Shown here: piece by piece, positions 1 through 6,152 of the stretch
Layout of the letters: the number at the start of each line of letters is the position of its first letter
Numbering within the stretch: position 1 is the stretch's first letter
DNA from: Pseudomonadota bacterium
Lineage (GTDB): Bacteria; Pseudomonadota; Alphaproteobacteria; Sphingomonadales; Sphingomonadaceae
NCBI GenBank assembly: GCA_023387085.1
Contig: JAEWIL010000225.1
Coordinates: forward strand, 1-11,146
Direction: 5' to 3'
DNA: 11,146 nucleotides
Made by a program: the position numbers and the translations under genes
Notes under the pieces: model-generated
Seen by the model: the letters and a program-made list of their open reading frames with translations, nothing else
The model's database searches: none
Told to the model about the DNA's origin: nothing

Positions 1-1
1 A

Positions 2-172
2 TTCGAGGAAGCCGGACGCCTCCGCGACGAAATCCGCCGCCTCGAGGCCGACGAACTCGGCCTGCCCGCAGACCAACAGGTCGCCCCGCGCGTCGGCCGC
101 TCGAACGAAGGCAAGCCGGGCACGCGCAAGGGACGGTTCGGCAAGCAGAGCAAGACCAAGTGGGGGCGCTGA
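2..172 (+). CDS. uvrB: UvrB, excinuclease ABC subunit B (C-terminal end, partial)
   Basis: Only the last 56 codons are present; the gene enters from the left edge in the frame starting at base 2 and stops with TGA at 170-172. The first visible residues, FEEAGRLRDEIRRLEADEL, are the end of a UVR motif, the short helical hairpin at the UvrB C-terminus that contacts UvrC in nucleotide excision repair. After it comes a basic, low-complexity tail rich in Gly, Lys and Arg that ends KTKWGR. E. coli UvrB ends soon after the UVR motif, whereas extended tails of this sort are common in alphaproteobacterial UvrB. The helicase domains lie outside the window, so the identification rests on the UVR motif plus the tail. 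UvrC also carries a UVR motif, but in the middle of the protein, which does not fit a motif about 40 residues from the stop. Confidence 0.85.
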   Translation, partial: FEEAGRLRDEIRRLEADELGLPADQQVAPRVGRSNEGKPGTRKGRFGKQSKTKWGR

Positions 173-195
173 GCCGCCGCAGAAGGTAAAATCAT

Positions 196-272
196 TCGTC
201 ACCCCCGACCTGCTCCGGGGCCCAGCTTCTTGGCGCGGCTGGGTGGAACCCGGATCAGGTCCGGGATGACGA
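196..272. repeat. Family A intergenic inverted repeat, copy 1
   Basis: About 77 bases between uvrB and the S10 peptidase gene, bounded by TCGTCA on the left and TGACGA on the right. The left half folds on itself (202-220, CCCCCGA paired imperfectly with TCCGGGG). The right half does too (CCCGGA at 249-254 with TCCGGG at 260-265). The two halves are also roughly inverse complements, so a single long hairpin is possible. The same element recurs at 1908-1986 and 3272-3350. This is the most diverged of the three copies. Confidence 0.85.
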
Positions 273-358
273 ATATATTGCTTCGACGAACGTTTGCCTG
301 GCACCGACCAGCGTCCTTGCCGCTCTCTCCCGCCCCGCTTAGGGTCCACCTCCTCAAC

Positions 359-364
359 GGGGAG
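359..364 (+). promoter_or_regulatory. Ribosome binding site of the S10 peptidase gene
   Basis: GGGGAG lies 6 bases before the ATG at 371. It decides the start: the reading frame is open back to about 230, but that upstream part runs through the family A repeat and would bury the signal peptide. Confidence 0.75.
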
Positions 365-370
365 AATATC

Positions 371-1879
371 ATGAAATCGGGTCTGTCGCTCATCGCGCTG
401 GCGCTTGCCGTCGCCATTCCTGCCGCCGTCCACGCCGAGGACAAGCCCGGCGATAAGGCCAAGGCCGAAAAGTCCGCCGACGATTATGAACCGCAGGTCC
501 ACACCACCAGGCTTTCGGGCACCTTCGGCGGCCAGCGCGTCAACTATGCCGCGACGATCGGCGAGACGATTCTCAAGAACAAGGATGGCGTCGCCGAAGC
601 GGCGATCGTCACCACCGCCTATATCAAGGAACCGCGGGACCCGAGCCGCCCCGTGACCTTCCTGTTCAACGGCGGCCCGGGATCGGGCACCGTCTGGCTG
701 ATGATGGGAGCCTTCGGGCCGAAGCGCGTCGCAATCCCCGGCGACGCGCGCGACGACGGCGCCCCGCCCTATCCGATCGTCGACAACCCCGACGCCTTGC
801 TCGACGTCACCGATGTCGTCTTCATCGACCCGCCCGGCACCGGCTTTTCGCATTTGATCGGCAAGGCCGACCCGAAGGATTATTACGGCGTCACCCAGGA
901 CGCCAAGGCGGTGGCGCAGGTGATCCGCCGCTGGCTCAACGACAACGGCCGCTGGAACAGCCCCAAATTCCTCGGCGGCGAAAGCTATGGCACGACGCGG
1001 TCCGCGGCGGTCGCCAACCAGCTGATGAACGAGACGTACAATGACGTCGCGCTCAACGGCATCATCCTGATTTCGACGGTGCTCGACTTCGCCGCGGGCG
1101 CCGACACGCCGGGCAACGAGCTCAGCTATATTACCAACCTGCCCTCGATGGCGGCGACGGCGCAATTCCACGGCAAGGCCGGCGGCGGCGCGTCGGTCGA
1201 AGCCTTCGTCGAGGAAGCGCGGCAATGGGCGATCGGCCCCTATGCCTCGGCGCTGCTCAGGGGCCAGAAATTGCAGGGCGAGGAACGCGCCGCGATCCGC
1301 CGCGACCTCGCGCGCTTTACCGGGCTTTCCGAAACCTATCTCGAAAGCGCCGACCTGCGCGTCACCCCGAATCGCTTCTACAAGGAACTGCTGCGCGATC
1401 GCGGGCTGACCGTCGGTCGCCTCGACAGCCGCTACACCGGCAAGGATTATGACAATGCCGGCGAGGGGCCCGACAACGACCCCAGCTTCTATGGCATCGA
1501 CGCGGGCTATACCGCCGCGATCAACAGTTGGAGCCGCGATACGCTGGGGTTCAAAACGGATCGCGAATATCAGTCGATCGGCAATGTCGGCCCATGGGAC
1601 TGGCGGATCGGCGGCCGCGACAGCAACGCCTACCTCAACGTCGCCCCCTATATCGGGCAGGCGCTGCGCGAGAATTCGGGTCTCCGCGTCTTCGTCGGCC
1701 AGGGCTATTATGATTTCGCGACGCCCTTCTTCGCCGCCGAATATTCGCTGTCGCGCACCGGCATCCCGCAGGACCGGATCGAGTATAAATATTATGGCGC
1801 CGGCCACATGATGTACATCCGCGACGAGGATCGTCACAAATTGTCCGAGGATATTCGCGCCTTCATCCGCGCGCGCTAG
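371..1879 (+). CDS. Exported S10-family serine carboxypeptidase
   Basis: The product is 502 residues and belongs to peptidase family S10 (serine carboxypeptidases, alpha/beta-hydrolase fold), which remove C-terminal residues from peptides, classically at acidic pH. Residues 1-22 form a Sec-type signal peptide (MKSG start, hydrophobic core, AVHA before ED), so it should act in the periplasm or outside the cell. Family landmarks are visible: NGGPGSG at 100-106, which in S10 enzymes helps form the oxyanion and substrate site; GGESYGT at 202-208 with the likely nucleophile Ser205; GYYDFATP around the likely catalytic Asp448; and GAGHM with the likely catalytic His479. All three catalytic residues are present in the right order, so it looks active. 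It starts after a strong GGGGAG site. It stands alone between two family A repeats, facing a convergent membrane protein gene. The substrate is unknown. Confidence 0.9.
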   Translation: MKSGLSLIALALAVAIPAAVHAEDKPGDKAKAEKSADDYEPQVHTTRLSGTFGGQRVNYAATIGETILKNKDGVAEAAIVTTAYIKEPRDPSRPVTFLFNGGPGSGTVWLMMGAFGPKRVAIPGDARDDGAPPYPIVDNPDALLDVTDVVFIDPPGTGFSHLIGKADPKDYYGVTQDAKAVAQVIRRWLNDNGRWNSPKFLGGESYGTTRSAAVANQLMNETYNDVALNGIILISTVLDFAAGADTPGNELSYITNLPSMAATAQFHGKAGGGASVEAFVEEARQWAIGPYASALLRGQKLQGEERAAIRRDLARFTGLSETYLESADLRVTPNRFYKELLRDRGLTVGRLDSRYTGKDYDNAGEGPDNDPSFYGIDAGYTAAINSWSRDTLGFKTDREYQSIGNVGPWDWRIGGRDSNAYLNVAPYIGQALRENSGLRVFVGQGYYDFATPFFAAEYSLSRTGIPQDRIEYKYYGAGHMMYIRDEDRHKLSEDIRAFIRAR

Positions 1880-1907
1880 CTATCCGGGTCACACGGCCGA
1901 TCCTTGA

Positions 1908-1986
1908 TCGTCACCCCGGACTTGATCCGGGGTCCACTCGTCCGACGCGGGCTCGAATGGATTCCGGATCAGGTCCGGGATGACGA
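1908..1986. repeat. Family A intergenic inverted repeat, copy 2
   Basis: This copy fills most of the gap between two convergent genes. Left hairpin: CCCCGGA (1914-1920), loop CTTGA, TCCGGGG (1926-1932), a perfect 7-base-pair stem. Right hairpin: TTCCGGA (1962-1968), loop TCAGG, TCCGGGA (1974-1980), which includes one T-G pair. The halves are also inverse complements of each other. Its position between convergent stops suggests it could end transcription from both sides, although no clear U-tract is present. Confidence 0.9.
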
Positions 1987-2001
1987 CAAGTGCAAAGCGA
2001 C

Positions 2002-2439
2002 CTAACGCAGCACGCCCGCGGCCGTCTGCCTTCGTGCGTAGACGAACAGCGCGATCAGGACGACCCAGACGATCGCGGTAAAGATCAGCGGAAACGTCCC
2101 GAACATCCGCATCAGGTCGCCATGATGCAGGCCGAACTGATAGATGCAGCTGACGGCAAGTCCGACGAGCGAGACCAGAAACGCGGCGACCGCATGGCGG
2201 CTGCGGGCGAGCAGCAGGATCGATCCGAGCACCGATCCCCAGATGCCGATCGCCCACCCGGCGTTTGCCCAGACCGGAAAGCCGGTAAACCACGCCTGCT
2301 GCTCGGGCGTGAAGGCGGCCATATAATCGGGATTCTCGATCTTGGTCATCACATAGTCGAACGCGCCGATCGCGTTCCACAGCAGCGATACGACACCGAC
2401 GACCCACAGGTGCCACGGCGTTTTGACGGCTACCGACAT
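2002..2439 (-). CDS. Four-helix integral membrane protein of unknown function
   Basis: The product is 145 residues. It has four predicted membrane segments at about residues 10-30, 55-77, 82-102 and 114-135. There is a hydrophilic stretch between the first two (MTKIENPDYMAAFTPEQQAW) and a basic C-terminal tail (ARRQTAAGVLR). The first segment starts after TPWHLWVVGV, and its conserved-looking WNAIGAFDY may be a family signature. I recognise this as a type of protein seen in sphingomonads, where it carries no reliable function name; I do not assign one. The ATG is preceded by an excellent ribosome site (GGAGGGGGAG in the reverse-strand sense, within about 2444-2455). It is transcribed alone, convergent with the S10 peptidase and divergent from the NRDE gene. 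Confidence 0.85.
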   Translation of the reverse strand: MSVAVKTPWHLWVVGVVSLLWNAIGAFDYVMTKIENPDYMAAFTPEQQAWFTGFPVWANAGWAIGIWGSVLGSILLLARSRHAVAAFLVSLVGLAVSCIYQFGLHHGDLMRMFGTFPLIFTAIVWVVLIALFVYARRQTAAGVLR

Positions 2440-2471
2440 ATTAATCTCCCCCTCCAGAAAGACAGAACCAG

Positions 2472-2498
2472 ATTATCACGATTTCGTGCGCCGGACAA
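2472..2498 (-). promoter_or_regulatory. Possible promoter of the four-helix membrane protein gene
   Basis: Read on the minus strand, GATAAT (2472-2477) is one base off the -10 consensus, and TTGTCC (2493-2498) is a partial -35 match. The 15-base spacing is shorter than the preferred 17. The short inverted repeat CACGA-TT-TCGTG (2477-2488) sits between the two boxes and could be an operator. This is pattern matching only. Confidence 0.3.
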
Positions 2499-2570
2499 TC
2501 GGTGACATATGCACGCAATACACTATCGGGCATCTTGGCAAAGCCGGCACGCGCGCCGATATCCACCCGC

Positions 2571-3269
2571 ATGTGTGTCGTCGCCCTTGCCCACCGCGTC
2601 CATCCCGACTGGCCCCTCATCCTGATCGGCAACCGCGACGAATTTCACGCGCGGCCGGCGGCGGCGCTCGCCGAATGGGACGACGGCAGCGGGATCGTCG
2701 CGGGGCGCGATCTGCAGGCGGGCGGAACATGGCTGGGCGTGCATCGGCCGAGCGGACGCGTCGTCGTGGTGACCAACATCCGCGGCGCGATGCCCGATCC
2801 GGCGAAGGAGTCGCGCGGGGCGCTCGTCGTCGATATGCTGCGCGGCGAAGGGCGCTTTGCCGACCCGGCCGCGGCCGATCTCGACCGGTTCAACGCCTTC
2901 AACCTCTTCACTGTCGGCCGCGATGCGCGGCTGCTCACCAACCGGCCCCGACCGTCGATCGCATCGCTCGAACCCGGCGTGCATGCTCTCGCGAACGAAC
3001 CGGTCGACCAGCCCTGCCCGCGCGCCGAACGGCTCCGCATCGCGCTCGCGGCCGTCGTCGAGGCCGGGGCCGACCCCGAGGGGCTGCTCGACACCCTGAC
3101 CGCGACAAGCGATCCGGCGCTGTTCCTGCACGGCGACATCTACGGCACGCGCGCTTCGACGCTCGTCGCGATTTCGCCGACCGGCGAGGTCCATATGGTC
3201 GAACGCCGATACGAAGCGGGCGGCCGCCCCGCTGGAACGACCGCCCTGCAATTTCGCATCGGTTCTTGA
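2571..3269 (+). CDS. NRDE-family protein (TANGO2-like)
   Basis: The product is 232 residues and belongs to the NRDE/TANGO2 family, named for the NRDE motif, present here at 21-24 within LIGNRDEFHARP. Other family blocks are visible: AGGTWLGV around 50-57, VTNIRG at 67-72 and YGTRASTLV at 201-209. The start was chosen because family members begin with Met-Cys; here MCVVALAHR begins at the ATG at 2571. The frame is open upstream to a GTG at 2502, but that would add 23 residues unlike the family. No Shine-Dalgarno sequence precedes 2571, so translation may be weak or initiated unusually. The molecular function in bacteria is not settled. Animal TANGO2 relatives have been linked to haem transport and lipid metabolism, and the N-terminal Cys recalls N-terminal nucleophile hydrolases, but neither role can be shown from this sequence. 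It converges on infC. Confidence 0.85.
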   Translation: MCVVALAHRVHPDWPLILIGNRDEFHARPAAALAEWDDGSGIVAGRDLQAGGTWLGVHRPSGRVVVVTNIRGAMPDPAKESRGALVVDMLRGEGRFADPAAADLDRFNAFNLFTVGRDARLLTNRPRPSIASLEPGVHALANEPVDQPCPRAERLRIALAAVVEAGADPEGLLDTLTATSDPALFLHGDIYGTRASTLVAISPTGEVHMVERRYEAGGRPAGTTALQFRIGS

Positions 3270-3271
3270 TT

Positions 3272-3350
3272 TCGTCATTCCGGACTTGATCCGGAATCCA
3301 TTGTCTCGGCGCTTGCGGGAATGGACCCCGGATCAAGTCCGGGGTGACGA
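3272..3350. repeat. Family A intergenic inverted repeat, copy 3
   Basis: Located just after the NRDE stop, between convergent genes. Left hairpin: TTCCGGA (3278-3284), loop CTTGA, TCCGGAA (3290-3296). Right hairpin: CCCCGGA (3326-3332), loop TCAAG, TCCGGGG (3338-3344). Both stems are perfect although their sequences differ at two pairs. Flanking TCGTCA and TGACGA are intact. Confidence 0.92.
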
Positions 3351-3378
3351 AGAAAGAAGACATAGGCCGCGTGCGGCC
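3351..3378 (-). terminator. Probable intrinsic terminator of infC
   Basis: Read on the minus strand just after the infC TAA, GGCCGC-AC-GCGGCC (3365-3378) can form a GC-rich stem. It is followed by a pyrimidine-rich run, TATGTCTTCTTTCTTC. The two-base loop would open to four in practice, and the T-run is interrupted by C, so the terminator is plausible rather than perfect. Confidence 0.55.
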
Positions 3379-3383
3379 GAAGC

Positions 3384-3932
3384 TTATTTCGGCGCGAGCA
3401 CCATCAGCATTTGACGGCCTTCGGTGCGCGGATGCGCCTCGACCTTCGCGATTTCGGCCGTCATCTCGGCCACGCGCTGAAGGACGTTGAGGCCGAGCTG
3501 GGTGTGGCTCATTTCGCGGCCGCGGAACCGCATGGTCATCTTGACCTTGTCGCCTTCGCCAAGGAAGTCGAAGACCTTCTTCATCTTCACGTCGAAATCA
3601 TGATCGTCGATATTCGGACGCATCTTGATCTCTTTGATTTCCTGGGTCTTCTGGCTCTTGCGCGCCAGATTTGCCTTTTTCTGGGCTTCGTATTTGAACT
3701 TGCCCACATCCAGGAATTTGCACACCGGCGGATCGGCGTTGGGCGAGACTTCGACCAGATCCAGCCCAACCTCGGCCGCCTGTTCGATCGATTCGGCGGT
3801 CAGCATGACGCCCAGATTTTCGCCTTCCTCGTCGATGACGCGGACCTTGGGCGAGGCGATGAATTCATTGTATCGCGGGCCATTCTTGGGCGGCATTCGG
3901 TCCATCGGGCGGCGAGTCATCGGCGGTGGTAT
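3384..3932 (-). CDS. infC: Translation initiation factor IF-3, probable AUA start
   Basis: IF-3 binds the 30S subunit, keeps subunits apart and checks initiator tRNA and start codon. Counting from the AUA at 3930-3932 the protein is 182 residues, close to the 180 of E. coli. The N-terminal domain covers about 19-88 (NGPRYNEF, DLVEVSPNADPPVCKFLD, then the signature region KFKYEAQKK at 78-86). A lysine-rich linker leads to the C-terminal domain (about 97-182: EIKMRPNIDDHD, RFRGREMSH, EGRQMLMVLAPK). The only good Shine-Dalgarno sequence, AGGAG (minus strand, 3941-3945), lies 8 bases before AUA but 20 before the first downstream ATG (3918-3920, giving 178 residues). An in-frame ATG at 3975-3977 lies upstream of the Shine-Dalgarno sequence. 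Rare infC start codons (AUU in E. coli) support autogenous control, so AUA is my preferred start. Automated annotation may place it at 3920. The gene stands alone with its own probable promoter and terminator. Confidence 0.95.
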   Translation of the reverse strand: MPPPMTRRPMDRMPPKNGPRYNEFIASPKVRVIDEEGENLGVMLTAESIEQAAEVGLDLVEVSPNADPPVCKFLDVGKFKYEAQKKANLARKSQKTQEIKEIKMRPNIDDHDFDVKMKKVFDFLGEGDKVKMTMRFRGREMSHTQLGLNVLQRVAEMTAEIAKVEAHPRTEGRQMLMVLAPK

Positions 3933-3940
3933 AGCTGTAT

Positions 3941-3945
3941 CTCCT
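3941..3945 (-). promoter_or_regulatory. Ribosome binding site deciding the infC start
   Basis: AGGAG on the minus strand has an 8-base gap to the AUA codon at 3930-3932, which is near-ideal spacing. The gap to the nearest downstream in-frame ATG is 20 bases, which is too long. Confidence 0.6.
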
Positions 3946-3996
3946 GGTCGTTGCTTGCGGGCACGCGGAATCGACACGGTCCACGCGCGTCCCGCT

Positions 3997-4024
3997 CATA
4001 TAGTGAACGCGCGCGCGCCGTAAA
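3997..4024 (-). promoter_or_regulatory. Possible infC promoter
   Basis: On the minus strand, TTTACG (4019-4024) and TATATG (3997-4002) are separated by 16 bases. Each matches the sigma-70 consensus at four of six positions. It would give a leader of roughly 55-60 bases before the AUA start. The spacer is an alternating GC run. Confidence 0.35.
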
Positions 4025-4090
4025 GGCTGCCCGTGGCATAAAGATGACGCTTTTCGCCCGACTGTGGCGGCTAAGCCACGCCGGATCGCA

Positions 4091-5305
4091 TCACCATTTC
4101 GTCGGCGCCGGGTCGACCACGCGGAAACCGCCCGCCCCGACTTCGCTCACTTCCAGCGCGCGGACCGCGATGCCGCGGTTGTTGAAGCGGAAGATGCCGT
4201 CGATCCCGCCGAAGCCGTCTGCCGCGAGCAGACGCGCCGCCGGGAAGGTCGTGCCGGGCTTCCAGTCGCGCGCGATGCGGACGGTGAGCAGGACCGAGTC
4301 GTAGCCAAGGCTGGCGAGCCGATACGGCGATTTGCCGTAGCGGGTACGATATTTGGCCGCGAGCTGGCCATAGAGTCCATCGGACACGCTGGCGAACCAC
4401 GACCCGCGCATCGCGGCATTGCCGCCCAGCGACGCATCGGTATTCCACAACTCGGTGCCCAGGATCTGCTTGTTGCCCGTGCTTTTGATCACCGGCACCG
4501 CGCGGATCGCATTGCCGCCCGAGTCGGCGATCAAGACCGCGTCCATCGCCCCCGCATTGGCCAGGCGCCGCGCCGCGCCCGACAGCGCGGTGGCGCTGCG
4601 GTCATAGCTTTCGACCGCGACGAGCGTCCCGCCGGCGGCGGCGACCGCGGCGCGGAAAGCGGCGGTCGAGCGCTCGCCATAAACGGTCTTGGGGACGAGC
4701 GCGCCGAACCGCTGATGTCCCTTGGCGCGCGCGTAGGCGACGACGCGCTCGACCGACTGGCCGGGAACGAAGCCCATGATGAAAACGCCATTGCCCGCAA
4801 CGCTGCTGTCGTTCGAGAAGCTCAGCACCGGCACCTTCGCCTCGCGCGCGATCGGCGCCACTACGGCGACATCTTCGCTCAGCAGCGGCCCGAGGATCAG
4901 CTTGTTGCCGTCGGCGACCGCCTGACGCGCCGCCGCCGCCGCGCCAAGCGCAGTGTCATAGGCGGTGATGCGGACTTTTTCGGTGCGGGAATCGAGGAGC
5001 GCCATCGTCGTGGCATTGGCGATCGCCGTGCCGACGTCGGCGTTCGGCCCGGTCTGGGGCACCAGCAGCGCGACGCGATGACGGTCGGTATCGGTCGGCA
5101 GGCCGGGGCCGACATTGTCGCCGCCATTCTGCGGCGGCGGCGGCGTTGCGGGACCGTTCGTCTTGGGCACCATCTGGCACGCCGCGAGCAGACCCGCCAC
5201 CGCCGCGACGCCCAGTCCGCGCAGCAATTGCCGGCGCGGCGACGCATAAGCTTGGCGCTGGGCAGCAGTTTCTGCCATTTTCGGCTCCATGCCGGATTCG
5301 ACCAT
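4091..5305 (-). CDS. LpoA-like lipoprotein, penicillin-binding protein activator family
   Basis: The product is 404 residues. A lipoprotein signal ends in LLAAC with Cys43 as the lipidated residue, preceded by SPRRQLLRG (22-30), which resembles a twin-arginine motif. A Pro/Gly-rich linker (about 47-70) leads to a periplasmic-binding-protein type I fold from about 77 to the end (VALLVPQTGPNADVG at 78-92, ILGPLLSEDVAVVAPIA at 137-153, VPVLSFSND at 158-166). This is the domain found in LpoA/YraM, the outer-membrane lipoprotein that activates PBP1A in E. coli. The TPR-like N-terminal domain of E. coli LpoA (about 680 residues in all) is missing, so PBP activation is unproven. The divergent rsmI-yraN neighbourhood matches that of E. 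coli lpoA. The start at 5305 has AAGGGAG 8 bases upstream. An alternative ATG at 5278 has GGAG 6 bases upstream and would give 395 residues. With the 5305 start it overlaps rsmI by 17 bases head to head. Confidence 0.85.
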   Translation of the reverse strand: MVESGMEPKMAETAAQRQAYASPRRQLLRGLGVAAVAGLLAACQMVPKTNGPATPPPPQNGGDNVGPGLPTDTDRHRVALLVPQTGPNADVGTAIANATTMALLDSRTEKVRITAYDTALGAAAAARQAVADGNKLILGPLLSEDVAVVAPIAREAKVPVLSFSNDSSVAGNGVFIMGFVPGQSVERVVAYARAKGHQRFGALVPKTVYGERSTAAFRAAVAAAGGTLVAVESYDRSATALSGAARRLANAGAMDAVLIADSGGNAIRAVPVIKSTGNKQILGTELWNTDASLGGNAAMRGSWFASVSDGLYGQLAAKYRTRYGKSPYRLASLGYDSVLLTVRIARDWKPGTTFPAARLLAADGFGGIDGIFRFNNRGIAVRALEVSEVGAGGFRVVDPAPTKW

Positions 5306-6152
5306 CTCAAAATCTCCCTTGCCCGGTCTCTATATCGTTGCGACCCCGATCGGCAACCTTGGCGACATCAGTAGCCGGGCTGCGGCAACGCTCGCGTCAG
5401 CCGACGTGATCGCGGCCGAAGACACGCGAGTGACGGCAAAGCTGCTCGCTCATCTGGGTTTGCGTGTGCCGATGACCCCCTATCATGATCATAGCGACGA
5501 ACGCGTCCGCGCCGCCTTGGTTGCGCGGATGGAACGCGAAATCGTCGTGCTCGTGTCGGACGCGGGGACGCCGCTGGTCTCCGACCCCGGATACAAGCTG
5601 GTCCGCGACGCGCGCGCTGCCGGACGGCATGTCACCACCCTTCCCGGCCCCTGCGCCGCGATCGCCGCGATCACCCTGTCGGGTCTGCCAAGCGACCGCT
5701 TCCTGTTCGCGGGCTTCCTGCCGAACAAGGCAAAGGCGCGCGCCGACACCATCGCCGAGTTCGCCGCGCTGCGCTCGACGCTCGTCTTCTACGAAAGCGG
5801 ACCGCGGCTCTCGGCGGCGCTCGGCGCACTCGCCGAGGGGCTCGGCAACCGCGAGGCGGCGGTCGCGCGCGAGATCAGCAAGCTGTACGAGGAGTGCGTG
5901 ACGGGCACGCTTGCCGACCTCGCCGCACGCTATGCCGATGCACCGCCCAAGGGCGAGATCGTGATCGTCGTCGGCCCGCCCGGCGAGCCGGTGATCGAGG
6001 AAGCCGACGACGACACACTCGACGCCGCGCTGCGCGCCGCGATGGCCGACAAGCCCGTCGCGCAGGCGGCCAAGGCGGTTGCGAAGCAATATGGCCTCGA
6101 CCGGCATGGGGTCTACGCCCGCGCCCTTGCCCTGAAAGAGCGCGCTTCTTGA
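5289..6152 (+). CDS. rsmI: 16S rRNA (cytidine-1402-2'-O)-methyltransferase RsmI
   Basis: The product is 287 residues, matching E. coli RsmI (286). This SAM-dependent enzyme of the tetrapyrrole-methylase fold adds the 2'-O-methyl group to C1402 in the decoding centre of 16S rRNA. Visible motifs are LYIVATPIGNLGDIS (14-28), AAEDTRVTAKLL (42-53), VLVSDAGTPLVSDPGY, LPGPCAAIAAITLSGLPSDRF, the FYESGPRL block and KGEIVIVVGPP. The C-terminal helical region ends ARALALKERAS. The ATG at 5289 fits the family length but has no Shine-Dalgarno sequence. It sits inside the first codons of the divergent lpoA-like gene if that gene starts at 5305. It is the first gene of a probable rsmI-yraN-gshB operon; the stop overlaps the yraN start. 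Confidence 0.95.
   Translation: MPDSTISKSPLPGLYIVATPIGNLGDISSRAAATLASADVIAAEDTRVTAKLLAHLGLRVPMTPYHDHSDERVRAALVARMEREIVVLVSDAGTPLVSDPGYKLVRDARAAGRHVTTLPGPCAAIAAITLSGLPSDRFLFAGFLPNKAKARADTIAEFAALRSTLVFYESGPRLSAALGALAEGLGNREAAVAREISKLYEECVTGTLADLAARYADAPPKGEIVIVVGPPGEPVIEEADDDTLDAALRAAMADKPVAQAAKAVAKQYGLDRHGVYARALALKERAS

Noticed and set aside
230..370. 47-codon N-terminal extension of the S10 peptidase
   Set aside because: It reads through the family A repeat and would hide the signal peptide; a strong ribosome site serves 371.
1990..2505. Plus-strand frame opposite the four-helix membrane protein
   Set aside because: Charged shadow peptide without motifs; the minus-strand gene has a strong ribosome site and clear membrane segments.
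2502..2570. GTG start 23 codons upstream of the NRDE gene
   Set aside because: The family starts with Met-Cys and the extra residues match nothing recognisable.
2935..3363. Minus-strand frame starting MSSFFVTPDLIRGP
   Set aside because: The VTPDLIRGP and WIPDQVRNDE peptides are translations of the family A repeat, a common source of false genes.
4008..4018. Alternating GC run that could form Z-DNA
   Set aside because: Short and expected in a genome this GC-rich; it is only noted as the spacer of the possible infC promoter.
4064..5374. 436-codon open frame on the plus strand
   Set aside because: It is the antisense shadow of the lpoA-like gene: Arg/Asp/Ala-rich, no family motif, no ribosome site.
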